A stretch of 64,000 bases of DNA from Flavobacterium piscisymbiosum (GCF_020905295.1 NZ_JAJJMM010000001.1:4588001-4652000), one strand, 5' to 3'. Numbered from the stretch's first letter, positions 9,162 to 17,978 are shown. A program made the numbers and translations. The notes: a model not told the origin generated them from the sequence alone.

Positions 9162-10898
9162 ATGCAACTATTTGATTGGATCGTACTTATTGTAACGCTT
9201 TTATTTATTGTTGGTTATGGCTCCTGGAAAACCAGAGGAAGTAAAACCGTCGAGGATTTTATTCTGGGCAACAACGAAACTCCCTGGTATACCGTTGGAT
9301 TATCAGTTATGGCAACTCAAGCCAGCGCTATTACTTTTTTATCCACTCCGGGACAAGCGTATCATGACGGAATGGGTTTTGTGCAATTCTATTTTGGATT
9401 GCCAATTGCCATGATCGTAATTTGTGTGACTTTTATTCCGTTATACCATAAAAATAAAGTTTTTACCGCTTATGAATTTCTGGAGAAACGATTTGACCTT
9501 AAAACACGTTCGCTTGCTGCTATATTATTTCTGGTTCAGAGAGGTTTAGGAACCGGATTAACGATTTATGCTCCTGCTATTATTTTGTCAGCGCTTTTGG
9601 GTTGGAATTTGACTTTAATGAATATTATTATTGGTGTTCTCGTTATCATTTATACATTTTCAGGCGGAACAAAAGCAGTAAACGTAACACAGAAACAGCA
9701 AATGTTCGTGATTATGTCGGGAATGTTTATTACGTTTTTCCTTATTTTGCATTACCTGCCAAACGATATGACTTTTACAAGCGCACTGCACATTGCGGGT
9801 GCCAATGATAAAATGAATATTGTTGATTTCTCTTTTAACCCTGAAGAAAAATATACTTTCTGGAGCGGAATCACCGGTGGTTTTTTTCTGGCCCTCGCCT
9901 ATTTTGGAACTGACCAGTCTCAGGTTGGACGTTATTTATCCGGAAAATCAGTTCGCGAAAGCCAAATGGGATTAATCATGAATGGACTTCTTAAAGTGCC
10001 AATGCAATTTTTTATCCTGTTGACGGGAGTTATGGTTTTTGTATTTTTTCAGTTCAATCCTGTTCCGTTAAATTTTAATCCGAATAATAAAATTGTCATT
10101 GAAAAATCGGCTTATAAAGAAGAATATCATGCTTTAGAAAAAAAATTAGTCACACTTTCAGAAGATAAAAAAGTAATTAATTTATTGTACATCGACCAGT
10201 TGAATCAGGATTTTGATAATCCGATTTTACGAAAAGAACTGGTGACTTTATCCAACAAAGAAAAGGATTTACGCGATCGTGCCAAAGAAATCATTTCAAG
10301 AGCCGATCCTGCCAGTGAAACCAATGATAAAGATTATGTATTTTTCCACTTTATCCTCAATTATTTACCTAAAGGACTTATTGGTCTATTATTGGCTGTA
10401 ATTCTTTCGGCGGCAATGTCTTCAACCGCTTCGGGATTAAATGCTTTGGCTTCTACAACAGCAATTGACATTTATAAACGAAATTTAAAAACCGTAAAAT
10501 CTGAGAAACATTATCTAAATGCCACCAAATTTTTTACCTTATTCTGGGGAGTCGTTGCAATACTTTTTGCCTGTGTAGGAACTTTGTTCGAGAATCTAAT
10601 TCAGTTGGTTAATATCATTGGTTCTATTTTCTACGGAACAGTTTTAGGAATTTTTTTAGTTGGATTTTATTTACGTCGTGTAAAAGCAAAAGCCATGTTT
10701 ATTAGTGCTGTTATAAGCCAAATTACCATATTTGTAATCTATTATTTTATGATTGCGATTCATCCAAGCGGTCAGGAAAAACTAGGCTATTTATGGCTGA
10801 ATTTTATTGGAGCTATTTTGACTATAATATTGGCGCTGTTTATGCAGATTGCTTTTTTTAGAGGAGAAAAAGAGTCTGATGAAGTGGTTTTGGATTAA
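9162..10898 (+). CDS. sodium:solute symporter (SSS family)
   Basis: A 578-residue inner-membrane transporter of the SSS family (PF00474). It begins with DWIVLIVTLLFIVGYG, and the family signature region ETPWYTVGLSVMATQASAIT (residues about 40-59) corresponds to the unwound TM1 that carries the sodium site. About 13 helices can be counted. A hydrophilic insertion between about 300 and 395 (charged, helical) splits the C-terminal helices and is common in Bacteroidota sugar/sialic-acid-type members. The substrate is not determinable. The deacetylase and the 35-residue peptide directly upstream make a sugar or amino-sugar plausible. The next gene follows by 13 bases. Confidence 0.9.
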   Translation: MQLFDWIVLIVTLLFIVGYGSWKTRGSKTVEDFILGNNETPWYTVGLSVMATQASAITFLSTPGQAYHDGMGFVQFYFGLPIAMIVICVTFIPLYHKNKVFTAYEFLEKRFDLKTRSLAAILFLVQRGLGTGLTIYAPAIILSALLGWNLTLMNIIIGVLVIIYTFSGGTKAVNVTQKQQMFVIMSGMFITFFLILHYLPNDMTFTSALHIAGANDKMNIVDFSFNPEEKYTFWSGITGGFFLALAYFGTDQSQVGRYLSGKSVRESQMGLIMNGLLKVPMQFFILLTGVMVFVFFQFNPVPLNFNPNNKIVIEKSAYKEEYHALEKKLVTLSEDKKVINLLYIDQLNQDFDNPILRKELVTLSNKEKDLRDRAKEIISRADPASETNDKDYVFFHFILNYLPKGLIGLLLAVILSAAMSSTASGLNALASTTAIDIYKRNLKTVKSEKHYLNATKFFTLFWGVVAILFACVGTLFENLIQLVNIIGSIFYGTVLGIFLVGFYLRRVKAKAMFISAVISQITIFVIYYFMIAIHPSGQEKLGYLWLNFIGAILTIILALFMQIAFFRGEKESDEVVLD

Positions 10899-10911
10899 TT
10901 GTAATTAAATA

Positions 10912-11706
10912 ATGAAAATCAAAACTTCAATAATTCTACTTTTAATATTTTCATTTTTGTGTTCAAATGCACAAAATTTGCATGAAGCAAAAATTGATAG
11001 TCTATTTGTTAATTTTAAAAAAGAATCTTTTTACGAAAAAGTATACCCGGCAAAACAAGAACTTGAAAACTACCAAAAATCAATTATTCCTGAATTAATT
11101 AATCTTTTAAAGAATGAAGATTTTATAAAATTGACTAATACTTTCGATCTAATTTATCCTGGAACCACTGTTTACTATGGTCATGGATATTACATTCCTT
11201 ATGATATCGATTGGATATCTGTACGTTCCGGTTGGTTACTTGAGGATTTGACATTTCAGGATTTTGGTTATCAAAGTTTAGAAGTTAACAATGAAACTCT
11301 AATGAAATTGGTTAAGGAAAATTACTATAAAAGTTATCTCAAAAAAGGAACTTACGAGTTAGACTGGAAAAGGAAAACATCTGTTAAGAAAAAAGCAGAA
11401 ATCAGAAAAGTACTTTCGAAAAAAGCAGAAAAATGGTGGAAAAAAAATCAAAAAAGATGGAACAAAATTGCTGCAATTAAGGAAGCCTTACAATCGAATA
11501 ATGAAAATAGATTAAGAAATGTATTTCAATATCTAAGAAACGGAGATTCAAAGTGTGATAATTTGACCAGGGAGCTATATAATAATGAAATAAAACCAAT
11601 AATAGTAGCACTAAAAAAAACAAATGAATATCCTGAAGTACAAGAACAAATTGAATTAATCTTAAAAGAATCTGTAAGTTCGAAATTATTAGATAAAAGC
11701 AAATAA
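10912..11706 (+). CDS. exported protein of unknown function
   Basis: The 264-residue product has a signal peptide (MKIKTSIILLLIFSFLCSNAQ) and a mature part rich in Lys, Glu and aromatic residues with mostly helical character. No known domain is recognised. The first 160 residues contain a Tyr/Gly-rich patch (YPGTTVYYGHGYYIPYDIDW), and the rest is a basic helical region (KRKTSVKKKAEIRKVLSKKAEKW). It is only 13 bases from the symporter and in the same direction, so it may be co-transcribed, but its composition does not point to a transport role. Confidence 0.7.
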   Translation: MKIKTSIILLLIFSFLCSNAQNLHEAKIDSLFVNFKKESFYEKVYPAKQELENYQKSIIPELINLLKNEDFIKLTNTFDLIYPGTTVYYGHGYYIPYDIDWISVRSGWLLEDLTFQDFGYQSLEVNNETLMKLVKENYYKSYLKKGTYELDWKRKTSVKKKAEIRKVLSKKAEKWWKKNQKRWNKIAAIKEALQSNNENRLRNVFQYLRNGDSKCDNLTRELYNNEIKPIIVALKKTNEYPEVQEQIELILKESVSSKLLDKSK

Positions 11707-11786
11707 TTATCGTTATTAAAATTACTGATGAAATTTCAGTCTGCAAAAAAAGTTTATTTAAATAAAATTAAAGCAAAATTCAATTC

Positions 11787-12098
11787 ATGGAAAAGAAGAT
11801 AACAGATAAAAGAAATTTATTTACTTCTGCCATTATAAGTATTTTGCTTTCGTTTCCGGTAACCGGATTTATTTATGGATTCTCTATTTGTAAAGATTGT
11901 GGAGAAGGAATAAGCGGAATTTTTGGCAGAATATTTATTGGTTTTGTTGAAGCCATTCTAACTACAATTACACTAGGCTCGCCTTGGGATAATGAAGGTG
12001 GAACAACAAGCACCAATCTTAGGTTTTATGTTTTTCTGGTTGCTTTAATTTTTACCTTGATCCTTTTTTTAATTCGGAAAAGAAATCAGAATAAGTAG
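11787..12098 (+). CDS. small membrane protein of unknown function
   Basis: A 103-residue protein with an N-terminal helix (about 12-32), a middle hydrophobic segment (about 45-65) and a C-terminal helix (about 79-96) that ends in a basic tail (RKRNQNK). A CKDC pair near residues 35-38 sits on the extracytoplasmic side of the first helix and might bind a metal or form a disulfide. No family is recognised. It lies 80 bases after the preceding gene and before a 400-base intergenic region. Confidence 0.6.
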   Translation: MEKKITDKRNLFTSAIISILLSFPVTGFIYGFSICKDCGEGISGIFGRIFIGFVEAILTTITLGSPWDNEGGTTSTNLRFYVFLVALIFTLILFLIRKRNQNK

Positions 12099-12170
12099 TA
12101 AAATAGTAAAAGTGCTTTTGAAAACATTATATTTCCTTAATTCCTTAAAGTTGAATAAAACACGAGTGTC

Positions 12171-12249
12171 CTAGCCCTGATGGGAGCGGCATCCTTTTGT
12201 GCCGGGGTTCGGCACAAAAGATATAGCGTACAGCAGGAAATAGCTCCTA
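12171..12249. ncRNA. conserved intergenic hairpin element, copy 1 (candidate structured RNA or REP-like repeat)
   Basis: The stretch begins agccctgatgggagcgg and ends gcaggaaatagctcct. Its core is a perfect 11-bp stem (cttttgtgccg at 12194-12204 with cggcacaaaag at 12210-12220) around a gggtt loop. The outer GGAGC near 12182 can pair with GCTCC near 12243. A second copy at 32394-32480 keeps the flanking sequence while its stem tip differs in a pairing-preserving way. I recall high-copy elements of this form in Flavobacterium intergenic DNA. The Rfam motif Flavo-1 would be the first model to test. The rest of the 12099-12501 gap shows nothing I can name. Confidence 0.65.
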
Positions 12250-12501
12250 AAAATTCTAATTAAAAAACCGCTAATAATTTTAATCACAAGACTAAAAATC
12301 AAACTATAAGATTTTTGTCAGAAATGACAATACTGTTTTTGAACTTTGCATCTTAGCTCAAGCCAGTAAAAGCTGACATCGTAAACAAGCAAACCAGAAC
12401 ATTAATTTATCAAAATAAATAATAATTTTCTTTGCAATTCATCTATTGAATATTTGTAATAAAAAAGTACTATTTTAGTATTCGCCAAAACAAACCATTT
12501 A

Positions 12502-13110
12502 ATGAAATATTCAGAGGAAATACAAAAACTACTTCCCCTAGGTTACATTTATCTTGTAATATTAGGAATACTCAAAGAGAGCATCTTTTATTATCAATTA
12601 GGAATAAATATTCTGAAATATTCAACTATCATGGACATTTTAATTAGTCCAATTGCTGAGTTTACTTCAAACCCAATAACACTTGGTTTTATAGTGTCAC
12701 TTTTTATCTTTCATTATTATTTGCCAAAAATCTTCCTGAAGTATCGTAACAATAAAACATTTCAGAAACTTTCCGAATTAAAATCTACTGAAAAACTATC
12801 TGAAGAAGAGACTAAAAATTATTACATCTTTGCATCCTTCAAAATGTTTGCTGTTATTTTATTATCATTCTTCATCGGAACAGGAGTCGCTGGTGGTTAC
12901 TCAACTATACATAGCATCAGGAAAAATAAGGTAGATTATAATTATACTTTAAATTATAATAGTGGCGAATCTGAGCAAATTTACCTCATAAGTACCAATA
13001 GTATTTATTATTTCTATGTTCAAAAAGGAAATAAAAGCATAAAAATCGCGCCCATTGCTTCAATAAAAAATATTGAGAAAACTCTAAAAGTTGGAATACT
13101 CGCAAAATAA
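12502..13110 (+). CDS. membrane protein of unknown function
   Basis: A 202-residue protein with three or four hydrophobic helices: about 12-34 (GYIYLVILGILKESIFYYQLG), 50-72, and 110-132 (FKMFAVILLSFFIGTGVAGG). A soluble C-terminal segment of about 65 residues is rich in Tyr/Asn/Ser with beta character. A charged cytoplasmic loop (KSTEKLSEEETK) lies between helices two and three. No known family is recognised. It stands alone, with 400 bases upstream and 76 bases to the next gene in the same direction. Confidence 0.6.
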   Translation: MKYSEEIQKLLPLGYIYLVILGILKESIFYYQLGINILKYSTIMDILISPIAEFTSNPITLGFIVSLFIFHYYLPKIFLKYRNNKTFQKLSELKSTEKLSEEETKNYYIFASFKMFAVILLSFFIGTGVAGGYSTIHSIRKNKVDYNYTLNYNSGESEQIYLISTNSIYYFYVQKGNKSIKIAPIASIKNIEKTLKVGILAK

Positions 13111-13186
13111 AACAAAGTCTGTATTAAAAATTGGGAATACACGCATTTAATAACTAGTTTTATAAATCAATTTAATACACATCACC

Positions 13187-13816
13187 ATGAAGGATTTAAA
13201 AAAATATAGCAATAAAACAAAAGCTGCTTTTATTTTACTTATTGTGATGCTGATCATTTTGTTAGGGAATTTTAATACGCTTCAAAATTCCAAAAATGTA
13301 AACGAAAATATTAATGCGATTTACAACGATCGATTGGTGGTGGCGCATTATATTTTTCAATATTCTAAAGAACTTCACTTTATAAAAGCCGAAGCTGAAA
13401 AACTCGACTTAAGCGATACTACTAAAAAAGATGAAATCATTCACACGTTAGATGTGATTCATAATATTGATGATCTGTATGCTAAAACCGTTTTAACGAA
13501 TAAAGAAAAACAGTATTTTGATACATTTTTGATTTCATGCAAGGAAATAAACAAACAGGTTGCAAGCAAAAATTGGAATAAAATTGCCAGTTTAAGCCAT
13601 GATGCATTATTGACTTTAGAATCATTATCTAATATCCAAATTCAGGAAGGAAAAGCTAAATTGGCGAGCGCGAATGCTATGTATAGCAAAAATAACAGCA
13701 TTGGGCAGCTTCAGATTGCTTTACTTATTATTTTGGGCGGCATCACTTTTTATCTTTTAATTGTAAAGAAAATCAAGCGAAGCATAAAAATTCCTGAACC
13801 ACCAAGTATGAACTAA
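13187..13816 (+). CDS. MCP-type four-helix-bundle sensory domain protein
   Basis: A 209-residue protein with one N-terminal helix (about 13-29), an all-helical extracytoplasmic region of about 140 residues, and a second membrane helix (about 172-192) with a short basic tail (KKIKRSIK). This is the layout of the 4HB_MCP sensor module of chemoreceptors and sensor kinases, including the NENINAIYNDRLVVAHYIF start of the first helix. There is no signalling domain after the second helix. Proteins like it are frequent in Bacteroidota, and their partner is unknown. It ends 6 bases before the convergent DUF1348 gene. Confidence 0.72.
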   Translation: MKDLKKYSNKTKAAFILLIVMLIILLGNFNTLQNSKNVNENINAIYNDRLVVAHYIFQYSKELHFIKAEAEKLDLSDTTKKDEIIHTLDVIHNIDDLYAKTVLTNKEKQYFDTFLISCKEINKQVASKNWNKIASLSHDALLTLESLSNIQIQEGKAKLASANAMYSKNNSIGQLQIALLIILGGITFYLLIVKKIKRSIKIPEPPSMN

Positions 13817-13822
13817 CTGATT

Positions 13823-14236
13823 TTATTTCAGCTTTCTGTCTTCTTCGTTAATCGCGAGATCGTTTATACTTGCAAATCTTTTTTGCATAAGACCATTTGC
13901 ATCAAATTCCCAATTTTCATTTCCGTAAGCTCTAAACCATTCTCCCTGAATATTTTGATATTCATATTCAAATCGAACGGCTATTCGGTTTTCGGTATGC
14001 GCCCAATATTCTTTTTTAAGTTTATAGTTTTGTTCTTTTTGCCATTTTTGGGTTAGAAAACGTACTATCTCTTCCCTTCCATTTACAAACTGATCTCTGT
14101 TTCTCCATTCGCTGTCTAGCGTATACGCTTTTGAAACTCTTTCGGGATCCTGACTGTTCCAGGCATCTTCTGCTAACTGAATTTTTTGTATTGCTGTTTC
14201 ATATGTGAAAGGTGGCAACGGTAATTTTTGTTCCAT
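13823..14236 (-). CDS. DUF1348 / NTF2-like protein
   Basis: A 137-residue soluble protein of the SnoaL/NTF2-like superfamily. The sequence follows DUF1348 closely: [29 protein letters not shown] (about 22-50), then [26 protein letters not shown], with the cone-shaped alpha+beta fold rich in Trp. Biochemical role unknown; the family may bind small aromatic or lipid-like ligands. It starts 4 bases after the stop of the TetR regulator gene on the same strand, so the two are an operon and the regulator probably controls it. Confidence 0.88.
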   Translation of the reverse strand: MEQKLPLPPFTYETAIQKIQLAEDAWNSQDPERVSKAYTLDSEWRNRDQFVNGREEIVRFLTQKWQKEQNYKLKKEYWAHTENRIAVRFEYEYQNIQGEWFRAYGNENWEFDANGLMQKRFASINDLAINEEDRKLK

Positions 14237-14240
14237 TTTT

Positions 14241-14789
14241 TTATGTAATTAAGGTTTGAATTATTTTTTTTGATTGTTCTATCAATTGATTGGATTTGAA
14301 TAACTGACTTTCGATAATACAGCTTTCAAAAAGTAAATAAATATGATCTGCGAGAATCTCGTCATTGATACTATTTTTAAAATAATTTCGCAGATCTAAT
14401 TTATGGCTTTGAATTACACTGAGAATTTTCACATTATCTGAAGGAATTTCTGAAAGTATATTCAGAAAACTACAACCTCTAAAATGCTCTTTCTGATTCA
14501 TATCAATTAAAAAATTAAATGAAGCCAAAACTTTTGACTTCGTATCTTTTTCTGCTAAAGTGAAATTTTCTAATGCATTGAACCAAAAAGAATGTCTTTC
14601 ATTCAAAAAAGCCACACATAAATCTTCTTTTGATTTAAAGTGTTGGTAAAAACTCGCTTTCGCCACTTTTGCTTCTTCAATAATCTGATTGATACCCGTG
14701 GCATTGTATCCCTGTTTGTGGAATAAAACTGAAACGGTATCTAAAATTCGTTCTTTTGGCAGCATTTGATAATCATTTAAGATATGCAA
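14241..14789 (-). CDS. TetR/AcrR-family transcriptional regulator
   Basis: A 182-residue repressor. The N-terminal helix-turn-helix ([20 protein letters not shown] ... [25 protein letters not shown], residues about 8-57) is the TetR DNA-binding domain. The C-terminal all-helical part would bind a small ligand and dimerise. An AGACAG-N2-CTGTCT dyad lies 25 bases upstream of the start codon and is the probable autoregulatory operator. The DUF1348 gene follows 4 bases downstream. The effector is unknown. Confidence 0.93.
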   Translation of the reverse strand: MHILNDYQMLPKERILDTVSVLFHKQGYNATGINQIIEEAKVAKASFYQHFKSKEDLCVAFLNERHSFWFNALENFTLAEKDTKSKVLASFNFLIDMNQKEHFRGCSFLNILSEIPSDNVKILSVIQSHKLDLRNYFKNSINDEILADHIYLLFESCIIESQLFKSNQLIEQSKKIIQTLIT

Positions 14790-14813
14790 ATGTAAATAAT
14801 TATTTTTACAAAC

Positions 14814-14827
14814 AGACAGGTCTGTCT
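14814..14827 (-). promoter_or_regulatory. candidate operator of the TetR regulator
   Basis: A dyad with perfect 6-bp arms AGACAG and CTGTCT separated by two bases, located 25 bases upstream of the tetR-type start codon. TetR-family regulators commonly repress themselves through such short palindromes. Confidence 0.6.
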
Positions 14828-14995
14828 ATTTAATTATTATTTCTATTTATTAATACAATTTCGCCTTCTTTACGAAGAAGAATTTCTGCCTACTAAACAA
14901 CCAATCTTTGTAGAGTTTCTTGCGAGAATTTCTCCTTTACAGAAATGACAAGATTGGGGTTTCTTTGCGGAGTATGGTGCGTTTTTATCTTTGCC

Positions 14996-15447
14996 AAAGT
15001 TTCAAGCCAAGACTGTAAGGAACTTTTATTATTTTTAGAGGAACTTATCGATTAGTTTACAACCAATTAAATTGCCTGAATTCGCAAAATTCACTGACAA
15101 ACAGAGTGTTTTTTCTTAGTTTTAGGCATTAAATACTTTCATTTAATGCAATGGAACGCACATATTACAACGAGATTTTCGAATTGAATAGCCTCCAGCT
15201 TTAGCTGGAGATTAAAACCCATTAAATTAGATTGGAGGCTTTAGCCAAATAAGCTATAGTCTTAAACATCCTTACAGAAATTTGGCTAAAGCCTTTTTTT
15301 TGCTTTCTATTTTGACCCCCAGCTAAAGCTGGAGGCTATTCAATTTACAAATAGAAATGATAAACAATTGTTTATTAATGTGTTTTCACAGAATGTATTC
15401 AAAAAAAATAAGTTTTAAAGTTCCTTACAGTCTTGGTTTTAAACTTT
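14996..15447. mobile_element. nested inverted-repeat element, MITE-like
   Basis: A non-coding region of about 450 bp bounded by inverted repeats: ccaagactgtaaggaacttt (15008-15027 region) is repeated in reverse complement at 15417-15436, and similarity extends to about 30 bases per arm (14996-15027 / 15417-15447). Inside lies a perfect 27-bp inverted repeat (15182-15208 / 15319-15345, core cctccagctttagctgg). Inside that is a 14-bp one (ggctttagccaaat at 15237-15250 / 15280-15293) followed by a T run. No transposase ORF is present. The architecture fits a miniature inverted-repeat element, possibly one element inserted into another, or a large structured RNA. Confidence 0.6.
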
Positions 15448-15480
15448 AACATAGATCTTAAAAAATTAAACTCAAAAAAA

Positions 15481-15524
15481 AAATCCAAATTCTAAAACTT
15501 ATAAAAGCTTTGAAATTTGGATTT
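15481..15524 (-). terminator. terminator of the DUF2911 gene
   Basis: An 11-bp stem (aaatccaaatt at 15481-15491 / aatttggattt at 15514-15524) preceded on the plus strand by a run of A, which reads as a T tract after the hairpin on the minus strand. The same hairpin type recurs near 29.9 and 48.35 kb. Confidence 0.75.
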
Positions 15525-15548
15525 TTTAAGATCTTGGAATTTAAAGCA

Positions 15549-16391
15549 CTATCTGCTCCACTCTGCGATACTATCTTTGTTTAATTTTACGTAATCCTGA
15601 TTGTTAGCAGCTTCAGCAGCAGCAAGAGAAGCTTTTGCAGTTTCTACCGCTCCTTTTTTATCTCCTTGTTTAGCCTGGATTTGTGATTTTAATCTTAAGA
15701 TAAAATATGGTTTTTCGTTACTCATATCTAATGACTTATCGATATAAGTTCTGGCTGTTTCGATGTTTCCGTTTGATTGGAACAAATAAGTTGCAGCAGC
15801 AAAATAATCATTTGCACTTGGTCCGCCTAAAGTTTTTTCGATACTTGCTGTAGCAATTTTAGCTGTAGGAACTTCAAATTTTAAAGCTACATGAGAGTTT
15901 TCCCAAGCCATATCAAGGTATCCAAAATTAGGATCAAGACCATTGATTCCAATTGTAAAAGTCTCAAGAGGAGTTGGTAAAGCGTCTTCTTTTACAGTAG
16001 TTCTTAAAGCAACATAAGCATCGTTCCAGTTTTCAGGTAATCCCCAGTTGTCTGTAGAAAGGTAAAAAATCACTTCCCAGCTTTCGATTTTAGGAATGGT
16101 ATATATTGCATATTTTCCTTTTTTCAATGTTTTACCATCAATTACTACATCATCACCAAAATTAATGATCGTATTTTCGTTTGCTCCGGTTCGCCATAAT
16201 TTACCAAACGGAACTAAATTTCCAAAAACCGCTCTGCCTCTGGCGCCTGGTCTTGAATAAGTAACTTCAACATCAGTTAATCCAACTGTTTGTTTAATAT
16301 ATCCTTTAGGACTCGCTTGCGGAGTTTTTATTTGTGCCTCTGTAGCAAAAGGAGCCAAAACTATGGCCAATGCAATAAGTAGTTTTTTCAT
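15549..16391 (-). CDS. DUF2911 domain protein, exported
   Basis: A 280-residue protein with a signal peptide to about residue 19 (ATEAQ). Residues about 22-165 match the DUF2911 family, with its typical TQGVG-like start (YIKQTVGLTDVEVTYSRPGARGR), the motif LVPFGKLWRTGANENT, and KGKYAIYTIP. The C-terminal 95 residues look like a TPR-type helical pair (ANDYFAAATYLFQSNGNIETARTYIDKSL ... FILRLKSQIQAKQGDKKGAVETAK). The protein is probably periplasmic and its function unknown. A TAAATTTG -7 box lies 25-32 bases upstream, and the terminator hairpin follows. Confidence 0.88.
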   Translation of the reverse strand: MKKLLIALAIVLAPFATEAQIKTPQASPKGYIKQTVGLTDVEVTYSRPGARGRAVFGNLVPFGKLWRTGANENTIINFGDDVVIDGKTLKKGKYAIYTIPKIESWEVIFYLSTDNWGLPENWNDAYVALRTTVKEDALPTPLETFTIGINGLDPNFGYLDMAWENSHVALKFEVPTAKIATASIEKTLGGPSANDYFAAATYLFQSNGNIETARTYIDKSLDMSNEKPYFILRLKSQIQAKQGDKKGAVETAKASLAAAEAANNQDYVKLNKDSIAEWSR

Positions 16392-16415
16392 TGTTTGAGT
16401 TTATTTTGTTTTGTT

Positions 16416-16443
16416 CAAATTTACAAATTCAATTACCGAACAA
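16416..16443 (-). promoter_or_regulatory. candidate promoter of the DUF2911 gene
   Basis: On the minus strand a TAAATTTG box (plus coordinates 16416-16423) is preceded 17 bases upstream by TTG (16441-16443). The -7 box fits the Bacteroidota consensus exactly, but the spacing is two bases shorter than usual. Confidence 0.5.
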
Positions 16444-16462
16444 ATGTTAAATTTTCTATAAT

Positions 16463-17125
16463 TCAGCCCTTTAACTGTGATATTTTTTGAGCGTTTAATT
16501 CATTAAAATGGTTGATAATGATATCAGCATCTGACAAATCCTGTAATTTAGAATGATGACTGTTATATCCTACACAATAAATTCCGGCCGCTTTTGCTGC
16601 CTTTACACCATTTGTACTGTCTTCAATAATGATACATTCTTCTTTCGGCGCTTTCGATAACGAAGCCGCATGAATAAAGATAGCCGGATTTGGTTTTGAT
16701 TGCGGAAAATCTTCTCCGCTAACAATATCTGTAAAATACTGGTGCAGATTGAATCTGGTAAAAACGCGATCAATCGTAACTTTTGAAGCTGATGAAGCCA
16801 AAATCAATTGTATTCCACTGGAGTATAAATCTTTAATAAGATCCTCTACACCTTCTAAAAGATACAAATCTTCTTTGGTATCAAAAGCATCATTAAAGAT
16901 ACTTCTTTTTCTTTGGATTAAATCTTCGACTTCATGCTCTATTGTTGGAAAAAATCCTTTTAGAGTCTGAAACGTATTTCTAGTCGAAAATCCGGTAAAC
17001 GAAGTATACATTTCTTCAGTTACTGTAATATCTAATTCTGAAAATTGTTTGTAGTAGGCATAACGATGAACGGGTTCTGTGTCTACAATTACACCATCCA
17101 TATCGAAAATTACTGTTTTTATCAT
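16463..17125 (-). CDS. HAD-superfamily hydrolase, beta-phosphoglucomutase-like
   Basis: A 220-residue HAD subfamily IA phosphatase/phosphomutase. Motif I is FDMDGVIVDTEP (residues 7-18; nucleophile Asp8, acid Asp10). Motif II is the Ser in LASSAS (about 112-117), and motif III/IV is KPNPAIFIHAA then IIIEDSTNGVKAAKAAG (about 160-176). A cap domain with QFSELDITVTEEMYTSFTG fits the beta-PGM/YcjU type. The substrate is probably a sugar phosphate, but specificity cannot be assigned. A repeat-rich gap of 112 bases separates it from the tcdA stop. Confidence 0.9.
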   Translation of the reverse strand: MIKTVIFDMDGVIVDTEPVHRYAYYKQFSELDITVTEEMYTSFTGFSTRNTFQTLKGFFPTIEHEVEDLIQRKRSIFNDAFDTKEDLYLLEGVEDLIKDLYSSGIQLILASSASKVTIDRVFTRFNLHQYFTDIVSGEDFPQSKPNPAIFIHAASLSKAPKEECIIIEDSTNGVKAAKAAGIYCVGYNSHHSKLQDLSDADIIINHFNELNAQKISQLKG

Positions 17126-17157
17126 TCTTTTAAAGTTACTAAGTTTTTTTTTAAGGT

Positions 17158-17227
17158 ACTAAGGTTCTGAGATGCTAAGGTTCTAAGTTTTTTTTTTTGA
17201 TTTTAAAACTTAGCAACTCAGAACCTT
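17158..17227. repeat. inverted and direct repeats of aaggttctgag type
   Basis: The unit aaggttctgag at 17161-17171 is repeated in reverse complement at 17217-17227. A second inner pair is ctaagttt (17183-17190) / aaacttag (17206-17213) around a T run. The folded form would act as a terminator on the minus strand for tcdA. Confidence 0.6.
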
Positions 17228-17237
17228 AGCATTTTAG

Positions 17238-17954
17238 CTACTCTTTCTTAAGCAAATGTCTGATCACGGTTTCAGCTACGTATAAACCGAATAAACCTGG
17301 CATATAACTGTTGGTTCCGTAGAATGACTTTTTAAAGTTTTTTCCGTCGGTTAATTTTAAGCTTTTTTCGTCTTGAATTTCAGAAGAGAAAACTACTTTT
17401 AGTTTGTTTATTTTTTCTGCTTTCAGGCGTTTTCTGATCGCTTTAGAAAAGTAGCAGTTAATGGTTTTAGAAATATCAGTCACTTTTACTTTAGCAGCCA
17501 GCATTTTTCCGCCAGCGCCCATACTGCTAATGATTTTTACTCTTTTGCGTTTGGCTGCAATAATCAGGTTCAATTTTGGCGTAATGCTGTCGATACAATC
17601 CAATACATAGTCAAACTCTGGAGAAACGATCTCAAAAGCTCTTTCAGGAGATAAAAATTCCTGTACACGTGTAAGTTTCAATTCCGGATTAATATCCATT
17701 AAACGATCTCCTACGATTGTAATTTTAGGCTGACCAACAGTCGAATGTAAGGCCGGTAATTGTCTGTTGATGTTTGTAATATCTACAACATCTCCGTCTA
17801 CAATTGTCATGTTCCCTACTCCTGCTCTTGCCAAAAACTCAGCTGCAAATGATCCTACTCCGCCTAAACCCACTACCAAAACATTTGAGTTTTGTAAATT
17901 TTGTAATCCTTCTTTTGTAAATAAAAGCTCGGCTCTTTCTGTCCACTCTGCCAT
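17238..17954 (-). CDS. tcdA: tRNA threonylcarbamoyladenosine dehydratase (TcdA/CsdL)
   Basis: A cytosolic E1-like enzyme that uses ATP to cyclise t6A37 to ct6A37 in tRNAs reading ANN codons. At 238 residues it is slightly shorter than E. coli TcdA (268). The nucleotide-binding GLGGVGS is at 29-35, followed by AGVGNMTIVDGDVVDITNINRQ (about 45-66), the adenylation motif of the ThiF/MoeB/TcdA group. A conserved block, DCIDSITPKLNLI, follows. The missing CxxC pairs of ThiF/MoeB favour TcdA. The TatD gene precedes it by 24 bases on the same strand. Confidence 0.92.
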   Translation of the reverse strand: MAEWTERAELLFTKEGLQNLQNSNVLVVGLGGVGSFAAEFLARAGVGNMTIVDGDVVDITNINRQLPALHSTVGQPKITIVGDRLMDINPELKLTRVQEFLSPERAFEIVSPEFDYVLDCIDSITPKLNLIIAAKRKRVKIISSMGAGGKMLAAKVKVTDISKTINCYFSKAIRKRLKAEKINKLKVVFSSEIQDEKSLKLTDGKNFKKSFYGTNSYMPGLFGLYVAETVIRHLLKKE

Positions 17955-17978
17955 ATCTTAAATTATTGTTTTTTTAGT

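Noticed and set aside
15280..15300. Hairpin plus T run inside the nested repeat, considered as a simple terminator
   Set aside because: It lies 450-500 bases from any gene end that could use it on the plus strand and belongs to the larger symmetrical element.
14828..15548. Possible transposase or remnant in the gap with the inverted repeats
   Set aside because: No frame in the region shows a DDE or HUH motif or an ORF longer than a few dozen codons.
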